Shown: one piece after another, positions 1 through 5,355 of the stretch | How positions within the stretch are numbered: the first letter of the stretch is position 1 | Layout: the number at the start of each line of letters is the position of its first letter | Assembly: GCA_029865515.1 (NCBI GenBank) | Contig: JAOUGQ010000209.1 | Coordinates: 1-5,542 of the forward strand | Direction: 5' to 3' | Source: Nitrospirota bacterium | Lineage (GTDB): Bacteria; Nitrospirota; Nitrospiria; Nitrospirales; UBA8639 | DNA length: 5,542 bases | The notes under the pieces: generated by a model | The model's input: only the letters and a program-made list of their open reading frames with translations | What the model was told of the DNA's origin: nothing | Database searches by the model: none | Made by a program: the position numbers and the translations under genes

Positions 1-952
1 ACCAATCCCGCCCGATCAGCATGTTTCCGCAGGCATGGCAATAGGTGCTGCCACCTTCTTCATCATGCACGTTGCCGGTATAGACATACCGCAGGCCGTT
101 CTTCATCGCGATGGAGCGGGCCAGGGACAGGGTCGAAGAGGGGGTGCGAGGCGTCTTCAGCATTTTGAAATCCGGATGAAAGGCGGAAAAATGAAGCGGC
201 ACGTCTGGTCCCAAATGTTCCACCAGCCATCGGGTTAAGGCCTGCAGTTCGGCTTCTGAATCATTCTGCCCGGGAATGAGGAGAGTGGTGATTTCCAACC
301 AGACATTCGTGTGATGTTTGATGTACTCCAAGGTCTCCAGGACTGGTTGCAAATGGGAGCCGGTGAGTGAGTGGTAGAACTCTTCGGTGAATGCTTTCAA
401 ATCCACATTGGCCGCATCCATGTGGCGATAGAATTCCGTCCGAGGTTCCTCGCAGACATAGCCGGCGGTCACCGCCACCGTTTTCACGCCCACTTCCTGG
501 CAGGCTTGGGCCACATCAATGGCATATTCATGAAAAATCACCGGATCATTATAGGTAAAGGCCACGCTTTTACAGCCGGAAGAGAGTGCTTCCCGGGCGA
601 TGGACTGCGGTGAAGCGGCGTCGCCCAGGATATCCATCTCACGGGACTTGCTCATCTCCCAATTCTGGCAGAACTTGCAGGCCAGGTTGCAGCCGGCGGT
701 GCCGAAAGACAGGACGGATGTACCGGGCAGGAAATGATTGAGAGGTTTCTTCTCAATCGGATCCACACAAAGGCCGCTGGATCGGCCATAGGTCGTCAGG
801 ACAATCTGATCCTCCTGGCGGGCACGCACAAAACACATCCCTCTCTGCCCTTCGTGAAGCTGACAAAATCGCGGGCAGAGATCGCACTGCACACGGCCAT
901 CTTCCAGCCGATGCCAGTATTTGGTTGGGTGATGAGTAGTCAGTATGGTCAT
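1..952 (-). CDS. amrS: AmmeMemoRadiSam system radical SAM enzyme, C-terminus cut by window edge
   Basis: A cytoplasmic radical SAM protein related to pyruvate formate-lyase activating enzymes (COG1180-like). In many archaea and bacteria it is encoded with AMMECR1-like and Memo-like proteins; its substrate is not, to my knowledge, firmly established. The frame runs from ATG at 952-950 to the left edge without a stop, giving 317 codons. The radical SAM signature CNLACKFCQNW has its three cluster cysteines at 88, 92 and 95. An N-terminal cysteine set (CDLCPRFC at 23-30, then GQRGMC ending at C40) and a C-terminal CHAC pair (305, 308) in a TYCHACGNMLI context match this family rather than plain activases. 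Other family-like stretches are FTYNDPVIFHEYA (132-144), VDLKAF (183-188), LLIPGQND (224-231) and HFSAFHPD (254-261). A GAGAGGA stretch lies 13 bases before the ATG, a rather long spacing. No AMMECR1 or Memo gene is visible; they could lie left of the window. Confidence 0.93.
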   Translation of the reverse strand, partial: MTILTTHHPTKYWHRLEDGRVQCDLCPRFCQLHEGQRGMCFVRARQEDQIVLTTYGRSSGLCVDPIEKKPLNHFLPGTSVLSFGTAGCNLACKFCQNWEMSKSREMDILGDAASPQSIAREALSSGCKSVAFTYNDPVIFHEYAIDVAQACQEVGVKTVAVTAGYVCEEPRTEFYRHMDAANVDLKAFTEEFYHSLTGSHLQPVLETLEYIKHHTNVWLEITTLLIPGQNDSEAELQALTRWLVEHLGPDVPLHFSAFHPDFKMLKTPRTPSSTLSLARSIAMKNGLRYVYTGNVHDEEGGSTYCHACGNMLIGRDW

Positions 953-1077
953 CGTGGGTTTTCTTTCCTCTCAAGCGCACATTCAGCACTGTTATTCTAC
1001 CACGTGATCAGGAGAAACCGACCGAAATATTTCGAATTTCTAAGATGTGGGAGGATGGGGCTTGGCGGAAACGTTCC
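953..1077 (-). promoter_or_regulatory. Putative amrS upstream region with -10-like box and palindrome
   Basis: The 125-base gap between the end of the upstream membrane-protein gene and the amrS ATG. On the minus strand it contains TAGAAT (994-999), one base from the consensus -10 box, but no good -35 box 16-18 bases before it. Upstream of that lies a perfect 12-base palindrome, CGAAATATTTCG (1023-1034), and TGATCA overlaps CACGTG just upstream of the -10-like box. No terminator with a T-run is seen for the upstream gene, so read-through into amrS is possible. The promoter call is weak; the palindrome is plainly present. Confidence 0.3.
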
Positions 1078-1626
1078 TTACCGGATTCCGAGAATCCAGG
1101 ATCTGTCTTGAAATGTTTTCAAGTCTTCCTGGGTCTGAATTCCAACCCGGAGTGTGTCATGAAGAAGATCATGCAGTTCCGTGGTCACTTCCAAGAGGGT
1201 TTGTCGATCTATTTCCGTTGATCCATTCGTGAATTTTCTTCTTACTTCTTCAAGCGAGTGGATATCCTCAATCACGGATTTGGCTTTGGTGTAAAAACCC
1301 GCCACGGAGTCACTGAGATCCGTGAGTAATCCGATTTGGGTGCCTAAAGAATGAAAGACGGGGAAGTAATTTTCAGAAACGTTGGGGGTGAAAAAGTCCC
1401 TAGCGGTCAGCTGATGAGAGGGGTCGGAAAGTTTCTGAATAAATTTTTCAAGGTGTTGTAGATAGCGGCGTTTTAGCACAATCTCGATAATGGCGTTGAT
1501 CTCTCCTTGTAGGGCGAGGGCGATGCCTTTTCCCTCTTTGAAGGTAGCGTATCGCCGCACCGCCGCATTGATCACGCCCCCAAGCAGGGCTCCGACGAGA
1601 AGCCAGGCAACAGGATTGTCCCTCAT
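1078..1626 (-). CDS. Small membrane-anchored protein of unknown function (182 aa)
   Basis: I do not recognise a named family. The ATG at 1626-1624 is preceded by AAAGGA with only about four bases of spacing, and the stop is TAA at 1080-1078. Residues 5-23 (PVAWLLVGALLGGVINAAV) form one hydrophobic segment that should be an N-terminal membrane anchor, followed by RRYATFK, which favours the rest being cytoplasmic. The remainder is largely predicted helix: a charged stretch around 38-66 (LALQGEINAIIEIVLKRR) and a segment at 87-122 (YFPVFHSLGTQIGLL, then FYTKAKSVIEDI) that resembles uncharacterised membrane-tethered proteins seen in many proteobacterial genomes. No catalytic motif is visible. It lies 125 bases upstream of amrS on the same strand, which may be accidental. 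A second open frame overlapping its 5' half gives an arginine-rich, unlikely protein and is treated as a shadow. Confidence 0.75.
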   Translation of the reverse strand: MRDNPVAWLLVGALLGGVINAAVRRYATFKEGKGIALALQGEINAIIEIVLKRRYLQHLEKFIQKLSDPSHQLTARDFFTPNVSENYFPVFHSLGTQIGLLTDLSDSVAGFYTKAKSVIEDIHSLEEVRRKFTNGSTEIDRQTLLEVTTELHDLLHDTLRVGIQTQEDLKTFQDRSWILGIR

Positions 1627-1879
1627 AGAATCCTTTTTTCCAGTCGAGCAGGAAGTCTAGGAACGGGTGTTTCTTCCAATTACCCCGGTAAATTAGTACT
1701 TCATAGGTATTTTTGCAAGAGTCCACCTGGCCATGTTTGATGCATCGTCTCTTGGGGGAGTGAGCCATGCACAGGTTAAGACTCAATCCGGCGAAGAGTT
1801 CAGGAAAACCAGAGTGCTGCTCAATCCCGTTTGTCTTTGACCAAATGACGGCATGGGGGTGTAGTGATGTGCAACAGGC

Positions 1880-2569
1880 TTATAGCTTTTCTCCTGATTC
1901 GTCCGGAGGTGCTTTGGCCTGAGGCCAAAGGTCCGAAAGAATTTTTATCCATAATTTTTGTGCAATCTCTTCAAAGGGAATCATGACATCCCGCACATCT
2001 TCTGCAGCCATCGTTCCCTCTCCCGAAGATTCCCAGACAATTTCACCCGTCTGGGCATCCCAAATTTGTAGGGACAGCCTCAGGATGGTCACGCGGGTTT
2101 GAAACACCCGTAGGCCAAAGAACCGGAGTCGATCGTCCATGTACTGCCGGAAGGCGGCCAGACTTGGCTGCAAGACATATCGGCATTCTAAGGTTTGGCA
2201 AATTTTCCGAAGCGTATCACGATCCAGAATCCCGCTTGTAAGATAATCCGAGGTCATCGCTGAGACCTCTTTCCCGAGTCCGGCATGGTTGAGTCGCCCA
2301 AGGGTTTCTTGGGGGGAAAGCACGGACAGAGGATTCTTCTCTTTGGTCAGCGTCAGAAATAGGGATTGGGAGACTTGATGGCGATAGCCTTCCAGGCTCA
2401 TACTCGTTAAGGAATTCAGCACAACCACGGGTTGTTTTTCCAAAGAGCGGGGATCGAACGTGGGGGTTTTCCAGACAATGGAGGTTTCATCACCCCATTG
2501 CTTAAAGGCCCCAATACAGGATGTTAATGTGAAGGCACAAAGGACTGTGAGGGCTACCCGGCAATACAT
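1880..2569 (-). CDS. Predicted lipoprotein with CsgG/PelC-like flavour (229 aa)
   Basis: The N-terminus is a lipoprotein signal peptide: MYCR, a hydrophobic run, then the lipobox LTSC with the acylated cysteine at residue 18. The mature protein should sit on a membrane facing the periplasm. After a linker it has a beta-strand-like segment PVVVLNS (47-53), helical stretches with an LSPQETL turn (84-90), YVLQPSLAAF (131-140), and a closing strand pair LSLQIWDAQTGEIVWESSGEG (165-185). The pattern 'IWDAxTGEIVWE' recurs in envelope lipoproteins built like the CsgG, PelC or TolB N-terminal fold, so a role in assembling or stabilising an envelope structure is plausible but inferred. The ATG at 2569-2567 is the first in frame, since TAA lies three codons upstream. 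No clear Shine-Dalgarno sequence precedes it. The stop is TAA at 1882-1880. No partner gene is adjacent. Confidence 0.85.
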   Translation of the reverse strand: MYCRVALTVLCAFTLTSCIGAFKQWGDETSIVWKTPTFDPRSLEKQPVVVLNSLTSMSLEGYRHQVSQSLFLTLTKEKNPLSVLSPQETLGRLNHAGLGKEVSAMTSDYLTSGILDRDTLRKICQTLECRYVLQPSLAAFRQYMDDRLRFFGLRVFQTRVTILRLSLQIWDAQTGEIVWESSGEGTMAAEDVRDVMIPFEEIAQKLWIKILSDLWPQAKAPPDESGEKL

Positions 2570-2734
2570 TCGTTGTTTTTAATCTGTAGGAAAGGTGGCT
2601 CTCAAGATTGCTTGAGGTGGTGTTAAACAGTTCATATGGGTATCTGTTCGTAATTTTCACATTAAGCGGGGGGCCAAGACAAATGCCTGCCAGTGAAGGG
2701 TATTTGTCTCTCTCGTTCGGTTTGGCATGACAAT

Positions 2735-2774
2735 TACCCTCCCCTTTAAGCAAAGGGGAGGGTATTTTGGTTTT
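2735..2774 (+). terminator. Perfect 13-bp hairpin with T-rich tail on the plus strand
   Basis: TACCCTCCCCTTT (2735-2747) pairs perfectly with AAAGGGGAGGGTA (2752-2764) around the tetraloop AAGC. On the plus strand it is followed by TTTTGGTTTTTT, giving the form of an intrinsic terminator. On the minus strand, along which both flanking genes are transcribed, the 3' flank is only AATTG, so it would be a poor terminator for the SGNH hydrolase gene ending at 2845. It could still slow RNA polymerase, protect that mRNA's 3' end, or stop antisense transcription. The structure is certain; its role is not. Confidence 0.5.
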
Positions 2775-2844
2775 TTCCCTTCTGATTACCCCGTAGCCTT
2801 CTTCGGGTATCTTTATTGCTCACGTCTCATGTTGGGTCCTCTTT

Positions 2845-3558
2845 TCAGTTTTTCTCGATTACGGCTTTGAATGCCTTGGCTATGGCCCGATGCCCGGCGT
2901 TTGAAGGGTGGACTTCAAATTGATCGGCGCCATTTCGTTGAATGAGTCTTAACCCATTCCTTCCTTCAAATGCGGAAAACACATCGGCTACTGGAACATT
3001 AAAAATTCCGGCGACACCTTCAATGATTCCATTGAAGGCTAGGACGATAGACCTAATCCCGGGGGGAGGAAGGGGAAGTTCTGGGATGTCATACAGGTTG
3101 TTGATGTAAATTTTTGCATTTGGCAACCCGGTACGTAGTTGAGAAAAAATAGCAAACAAATTTGCCCGAAATTCCGTTAAAACCGTTGTGGGATTTGCTC
3201 CTTCTTCCAGAATTTTGGCTATATCATTGCCTCCGACCGTGAGGGTTATCACCGTCGGAACGTAGGGATTAATTGCAAGGGGAACCTGATAGTTCAAGAC
3301 ATCCGCACTTGTCGCTCCGATCAAGCCTACGTTGCTAAGAAGCGTGTTGGGAATCTTATCGAAGACACCCTCTTGGTACAGCAAATACGCATATCCCTGT
3401 GTAGCAGGGACGGCTCCATACCCAGAAGCCAGACTGTCACCCATTGCCATATATCGGGTGTTGTCCGCGAACTGCCACGGCACTTCCGCCGATACGTTCA
3501 TAGGCGCAAGCGTGAACATCATCAATACAACTGCTCGTAACCATTCCCTGGTAAACAT
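2845..3558 (-). CDS. Exported SGNH/GDSL-family hydrolase (esterase or lipase type)
   Basis: A 237-residue protein with all SGNH blocks in order. A Sec signal peptide covers residues 1-24 (hydrophobic VVLMMFTLAPM, cleavage likely after NVSA), so the enzyme should be periplasmic or secreted. Block I is MAMGDSLASGYG, with the nucleophile Ser42. The block II glycine lies in VGLIGATSADVL (about Gly81). Block III is TVGGND, with oxyanion-hole Asn111. Block V is FEVHPSNAGH, with catalytic His217. The family hydrolyses ester bonds in lipids, acylated sugars or small esters; the substrate cannot be read from sequence. The acidic partner of His217 is uncertain: Glu215 lies two residues before it and Asp212 five before, whereas many family members have Asp there. 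The ATG at 3558-3556 has a strong ribosome binding site six bases upstream. The stop is TAA at 2847-2845... the gene ends after VIEKN. Confidence 0.92.
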   Translation of the reverse strand: MFTREWLRAVVLMMFTLAPMNVSAEVPWQFADNTRYMAMGDSLASGYGAVPATQGYAYLLYQEGVFDKIPNTLLSNVGLIGATSADVLNYQVPLAINPYVPTVITLTVGGNDIAKILEEGANPTTVLTEFRANLFAIFSQLRTGLPNAKIYINNLYDIPELPLPPPGIRSIVLAFNGIIEGVAGIFNVPVADVFSAFEGRNGLRLIQRNGADQFEVHPSNAGHRAIAKAFKAVIEKN

Positions 3559-3881
3559 GACCGACTCCTTTCGGTTTGTAGTTGGTGAAACCCTCTTGTC
3601 CTAAATGAATTCGTGCAAGGAGCATTCCTCTTGCTATCGGCCTGTCCCCTATTTGAAAATTAGCCACGGTTTCTTTTTCGCTATAAACATCCCTTTATTA
3701 CTTTACCTATGCGCTAGCTAGGGATAGATGCTTTAACCATTGATGAAGGATTTCGAATGGCCGGTCTAAATAATTTTGTAGTTGGAGAAAGGGTGGACAG
3801 GACTTCCTGAAGAATGGTTCTGTAATTTGGGGAATTTAGCCCCACTCGATGGTTCACTAGAGTCCCAAATTTCCCCTACAC
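3559..3881. other. Gap upstream of the SGNH gene without a recognisable gene
   Basis: Besides the hydrolase ribosome binding site, this A+T-rich stretch holds no convincing coding region on either strand; all frames are broken by stops. No promoter pair could be assigned with confidence, though the hydrolase promoter must lie here. A 16-base near-repeat TTTGTAGTTGGWGAAA occurs at 3575-3590 and 3775-3790, exactly 200 bases apart. A weak hairpin TGGGG/CCCCA lies at 3828-3844. The gap may include decayed 5' parts of the rtcA-like remnant that follows, but I cannot read them. Confidence 0.5.
3565..3571 (-). promoter_or_regulatory. Ribosome binding site of the SGNH hydrolase gene
   Basis: AAAGGAG on the minus strand lies six bases upstream of the ATG at 3558. 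This near-ideal Shine-Dalgarno sequence fixes the start and argues against a longer overlapping minus-strand frame that begins near 3667 in a different phase. Confidence 0.8.
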
Positions 3882-4211
3882 CTCCCTTTCGCAGAGCAAT
3901 CAGAAGTCGCATTGGCTCTCATCAGGGATGGTGGAGCAGGGGGTACGAATAGGGAATGATCGTGCGTGCTTGGTCGGCGATCTGAAGATATCGGCCGGTA
4001 TGTTGCCAAGCAATTGTTGTCGGACTGTCAGTCTGGAGTCACGGTAGATCAATTTTTTGCGGATCAGATTATTCACATTGCAGCATTATTGCATAGGAAC
4101 CAGGCGATACTGATTTCCCGAATGACCAATTATGTTCAGGTCACTATCTCTTTGGGCCATATTTTTTGCGGGGTTTTCTTCTTTAGAAAAGAGTTGATTT
4201 TTAAGTTGTAA
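3882..4211 (+). pseudogene. Remnant of an RNA 3'-terminal phosphate cyclase gene (rtcA-like C-terminus)
   Basis: RtcA converts RNA 3'-phosphate ends to 2',3'-cyclic phosphates using ATP; an intact enzyme has about 340 residues. Only about the last 80 codons are readable here, from GTG at 3966 to TAA at 4209-4211. The translation reads LGRRSEDIG, then VAKQLLSD, then VDQFFADQIIHIAALL, then MTNYVQVTISLG. This follows the conserved RtcA order: LGxRG with AExVG, a helix with LL, VDxxLADQLxxxxALA, and a terminal TNxxVxxxFL segment. The segment after LGRR seems to lack about three or four residues. In the same phase, TGA at 3957-3959 interrupts it, and before that lies LPFAEQSEVALALIRDG (from 3882), which may be the RtcA 'LPxxIAExE' region joined through an internal deletion; that extension is tentative. 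The catalytic N-terminal part is absent, so no working cyclase is made. An 81-residue novel small protein is the alternative. Confidence 0.55.
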
Positions 4212-4225
4212 TAAATATAATGCAA

Positions 4226-4266
4226 GAAGCCTCCTTGGCCGGACGCGGCTGGGGAGGTTTTTTTGT
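4226..4266 (+). terminator. Strong intrinsic terminator after the rtcA-like remnant
   Basis: A 12-bp stem, CCTCCTTGGCCG (4230-4241) with CGGCTGGGGAGG (4246-4257), including three G-T pairs, closes a GACG loop and is followed by TTTTTTTGTTG. It begins 19 bases after the stop codon at 4211 and points the same way as the remnant, so it is most simply that gene's original terminator, kept after the gene decayed. It also shields the downstream lipoprotein gene from read-through. Confidence 0.82.
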
Positions 4267-4401
4267 TGCGTGCCTGGCATCTTTTTTGCGCTACAAGGTC
4301 TTATCGCATTGTTCTTCGAAATTTGTATCTCTTCCAAAGAGACTCGAATTATTTGATTATGAAGCTTTTTAAAAACAATTCAGCTCATCGGCAAATTAAC
4401 C

Positions 4402-4409
4402 AAAAGGAG
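4402..4409 (+). promoter_or_regulatory. Ribosome binding site of the 150-aa lipoprotein gene
   Basis: AAAAGGAG ends seven bases before the ATG at 4417, a good Shine-Dalgarno match and spacing that fixes the start. Farther upstream a small inverted repeat, TCTCTT/AAGAGA (4328-4342), and the A+T-rich palindrome TTTTTAAAAA (4366-4375) lie in the presumed promoter region, but no -35/-10 pair stands out. Confidence 0.75.
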
Positions 4410-4416
4410 ATCTCGC

Positions 4417-4869
4417 ATGACTAATCTGCGTTTTCCATTCCTCGTTTTACTTCTGGTGCTCTTTGCGCAAGGATGCAGTGTTTATACCGCGTTTACCCAT
4501 CCTCCCAAAGTGGACATAGAAGGATTGGAAAATATGAAAGGGATTGACCGATCTTATGTCATGAGTGAATGCGGTGCGCCAATCTCTTCGGAAAAGAATC
4601 AAGACGGAGGCAAAAAAGACATCTACAGATTTTATGAGGGTTCCTCATGGGCTAAGCCACGGGGCATTTTCCATTTGATCGCCGATTTTTTTACGCTCAC
4701 GCTATGGGAACTTATTGCGTGGCCATCGGAACTCGCAGCCAGAGGTGATCAAATGACAGCTGAGGCTGTGTTTGATCCCGCTGACAAGCTCATCTCATTT
4801 CATGTGATTGGCCGAAGACCAAAGGAATTAGAAAGGGCGCACCAATCTGGAGAGGCAGCTCAGTTTTAG
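4417..4869 (+). CDS. Predicted small lipoprotein of unknown function (150 aa)
   Basis: The signal peptide is MTNLRF, then the hydrophobic FLVLLLVLFAQ, then a lipobox ending in GC with the acylated Cys20, so the product should be a membrane-bound periplasmic lipoprotein. The mature part begins with a linker, then KVDIEGLENMKGIDRSYVM (31-49) and ECGAPISSEK with a GGKKDIYRFYEG segment (51-75). This arrangement, a helix, a 'GxP' turn, then a tyrosine-rich strand, resembles small lipoproteins of the SmpA/BamE-like kind, though homology is not shown. A distinctive motif follows, ADFFTLTLWELIAWPSE (89-105), which I have seen in uncharacterised lipoproteins with a conserved 'D-FT-G-LWE---P-E' pattern. 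A last strand pair, AEAVFDPADKLISFHVIG, closes the domain. It is the only intact plus-strand gene, sits alone between two terminators, and is therefore a single-gene transcript. The stop is TAG at 4867-4869. Confidence 0.85.
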   Translation: MTNLRFPFLVLLLVLFAQGCSVYTAFTHPPKVDIEGLENMKGIDRSYVMSECGAPISSEKNQDGGKKDIYRFYEGSSWAKPRGIFHLIADFFTLTLWELIAWPSELAARGDQMTAEAVFDPADKLISFHVIGRRPKELERAHQSGEAAQF

Positions 4870-4892
4870 GGTTCGCAGTTATATTCTCTCAA

Positions 4893-4948
4893 CCGCATTA
4901 GACACATAAGAATGCGGAGGCGGACCCGCAGATTTCCACCCAATGCGG
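4893..4948 (+). ncRNA. Structured 3' region with alternating complementary arms
   Basis: Between the lipoprotein stop and its terminator four short arms alternate: CCGCATT (4893-4899), AATGCGG (4911-4917), CCGCA (4926-4930) and AATGCGG (4942-4948). Arms 1 and 2 can pair while 3 and 4 pair, or 2 can pair with 3, or 1 with 4. A shorter GCAG/CTGC pairing follows. Such an arrangement could be a 3'-UTR structure or a small RNA released from the mRNA end, sharing the terminator at 4979. No known RNA family is recognised; the arms are seen, the role is inferred. Confidence 0.3.
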
Positions 4949-4978
4949 CAATAGCAGTAATAAAAGTATCTGCAAAGG

Positions 4979-5008
4979 GCCTGACTCCATCGTGGAGTCA
5001 GGCTTTTT
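4979..5008 (+). terminator. Intrinsic terminator of the 150-aa lipoprotein gene
   Basis: GCCTGACTCCA (4979-4989) pairs perfectly with TGGAGTCAGGC (4993-5003) around a TCG loop and is followed by TTTTT. It is preceded by AAAGG, so it could also act weakly from the minus strand. It lies about 110 bases beyond the lipoprotein stop, leaving a fairly long 3' untranslated region. Confidence 0.9.
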
Positions 5009-5355
5009 GATTGTGTACCTTTAAAGTGGGATAATTAATACCCATCGCATTCATATGTCCAGTTGGATGCCGTAATTCAGGAATTATAGGAAGCATAGTG
5101 AGGAATAATTCGGCTTCTGTTTTTATTCTAAGGTCGCACAAGGATTTTAATAGCGGCTTCGTCTAAATGCCTGGAATATTCAGGAGGGGGGTGATTTGTG
5201 ATGGCAAGGATTACCTTTTATCTAAAAACATCGAGAGGGAAACTGGTGAGCGTGGTGGCTCATGTCTGAGCAGAACTCCCGTTACTGACTACACCTGAGT
5301 TTCTAATCCTTAATGCCCGCGGGGCACAAGTGTATCGTTTCAGGCTTTGAATAAA
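5009..5355. other. A+T-rich gap with no convincing gene
   Basis: Both strands carry only short open stretches. The best on the plus strand is a 22-codon frame at 5201-5269 behind AGGAGG (5182-5187). On the minus strand, two adjoining open stretches (about 5125-5215 and 5000-5170) in different phases read like ordinary protein but have no good start or ribosome binding site; they may be remains of a decayed gene or chance. Small hairpins are present: TAATTC/GAATTA near 5080 and TGCCC/GGGCA (5314-5326). The latter lies just beyond the stop of the right-edge gene on the minus strand but has no T-run. Confidence 0.4.

Noticed and set aside
820..870. A suspected frameshift in amrS near the GQRGMC motif, suggested by a competing minus-strand frame.
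   Set aside because: Rereading the bases shows the frame is continuous through GQRGMCFVRAR; the competing frame is a shadow.
734..1111. A plus-strand frame of 125 codons.
   Set aside because: It lies opposite the start of amrS, whose conserved motifs settle the coding strand; it is an antisense shadow.
1448..1786. A minus-strand frame of 112 codons (with YEVLIYRGNWKKHPFLDFLLDWKKG in its first half).
   Set aside because: It starts with TTG, has no ribosome binding site, and its second half is an arginine-rich shadow of the 182-residue membrane-protein gene. The first part could be a relic but lacks supporting signals.
2502..2753. A minus-strand frame of 83 codons upstream of and overlapping the 229-residue lipoprotein gene.
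   Set aside because: It passes through the 2735-2764 hairpin, has no recognisable motif, and overlaps the lipoprotein signal peptide in another phase.
3437..3667. A minus-strand frame beginning GTG near 3667 (starting ANFQIGDRPIARG) that looks coding in its first half.
   Set aside because: It overlaps the signal peptide and start of the SGNH hydrolase in another phase, its second half is unlikely as protein, and the strong ribosome binding site at 3565-3571 serves the hydrolase ATG.
4086..4337. A minus-strand frame of 83 codons opposite the rtcA-like remnant.
   Set aside because: It reads straight through the strong terminator stem, which produces its basic RVRPRRLL stretch, and shows no family features. 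The plus-strand reading is better supported.
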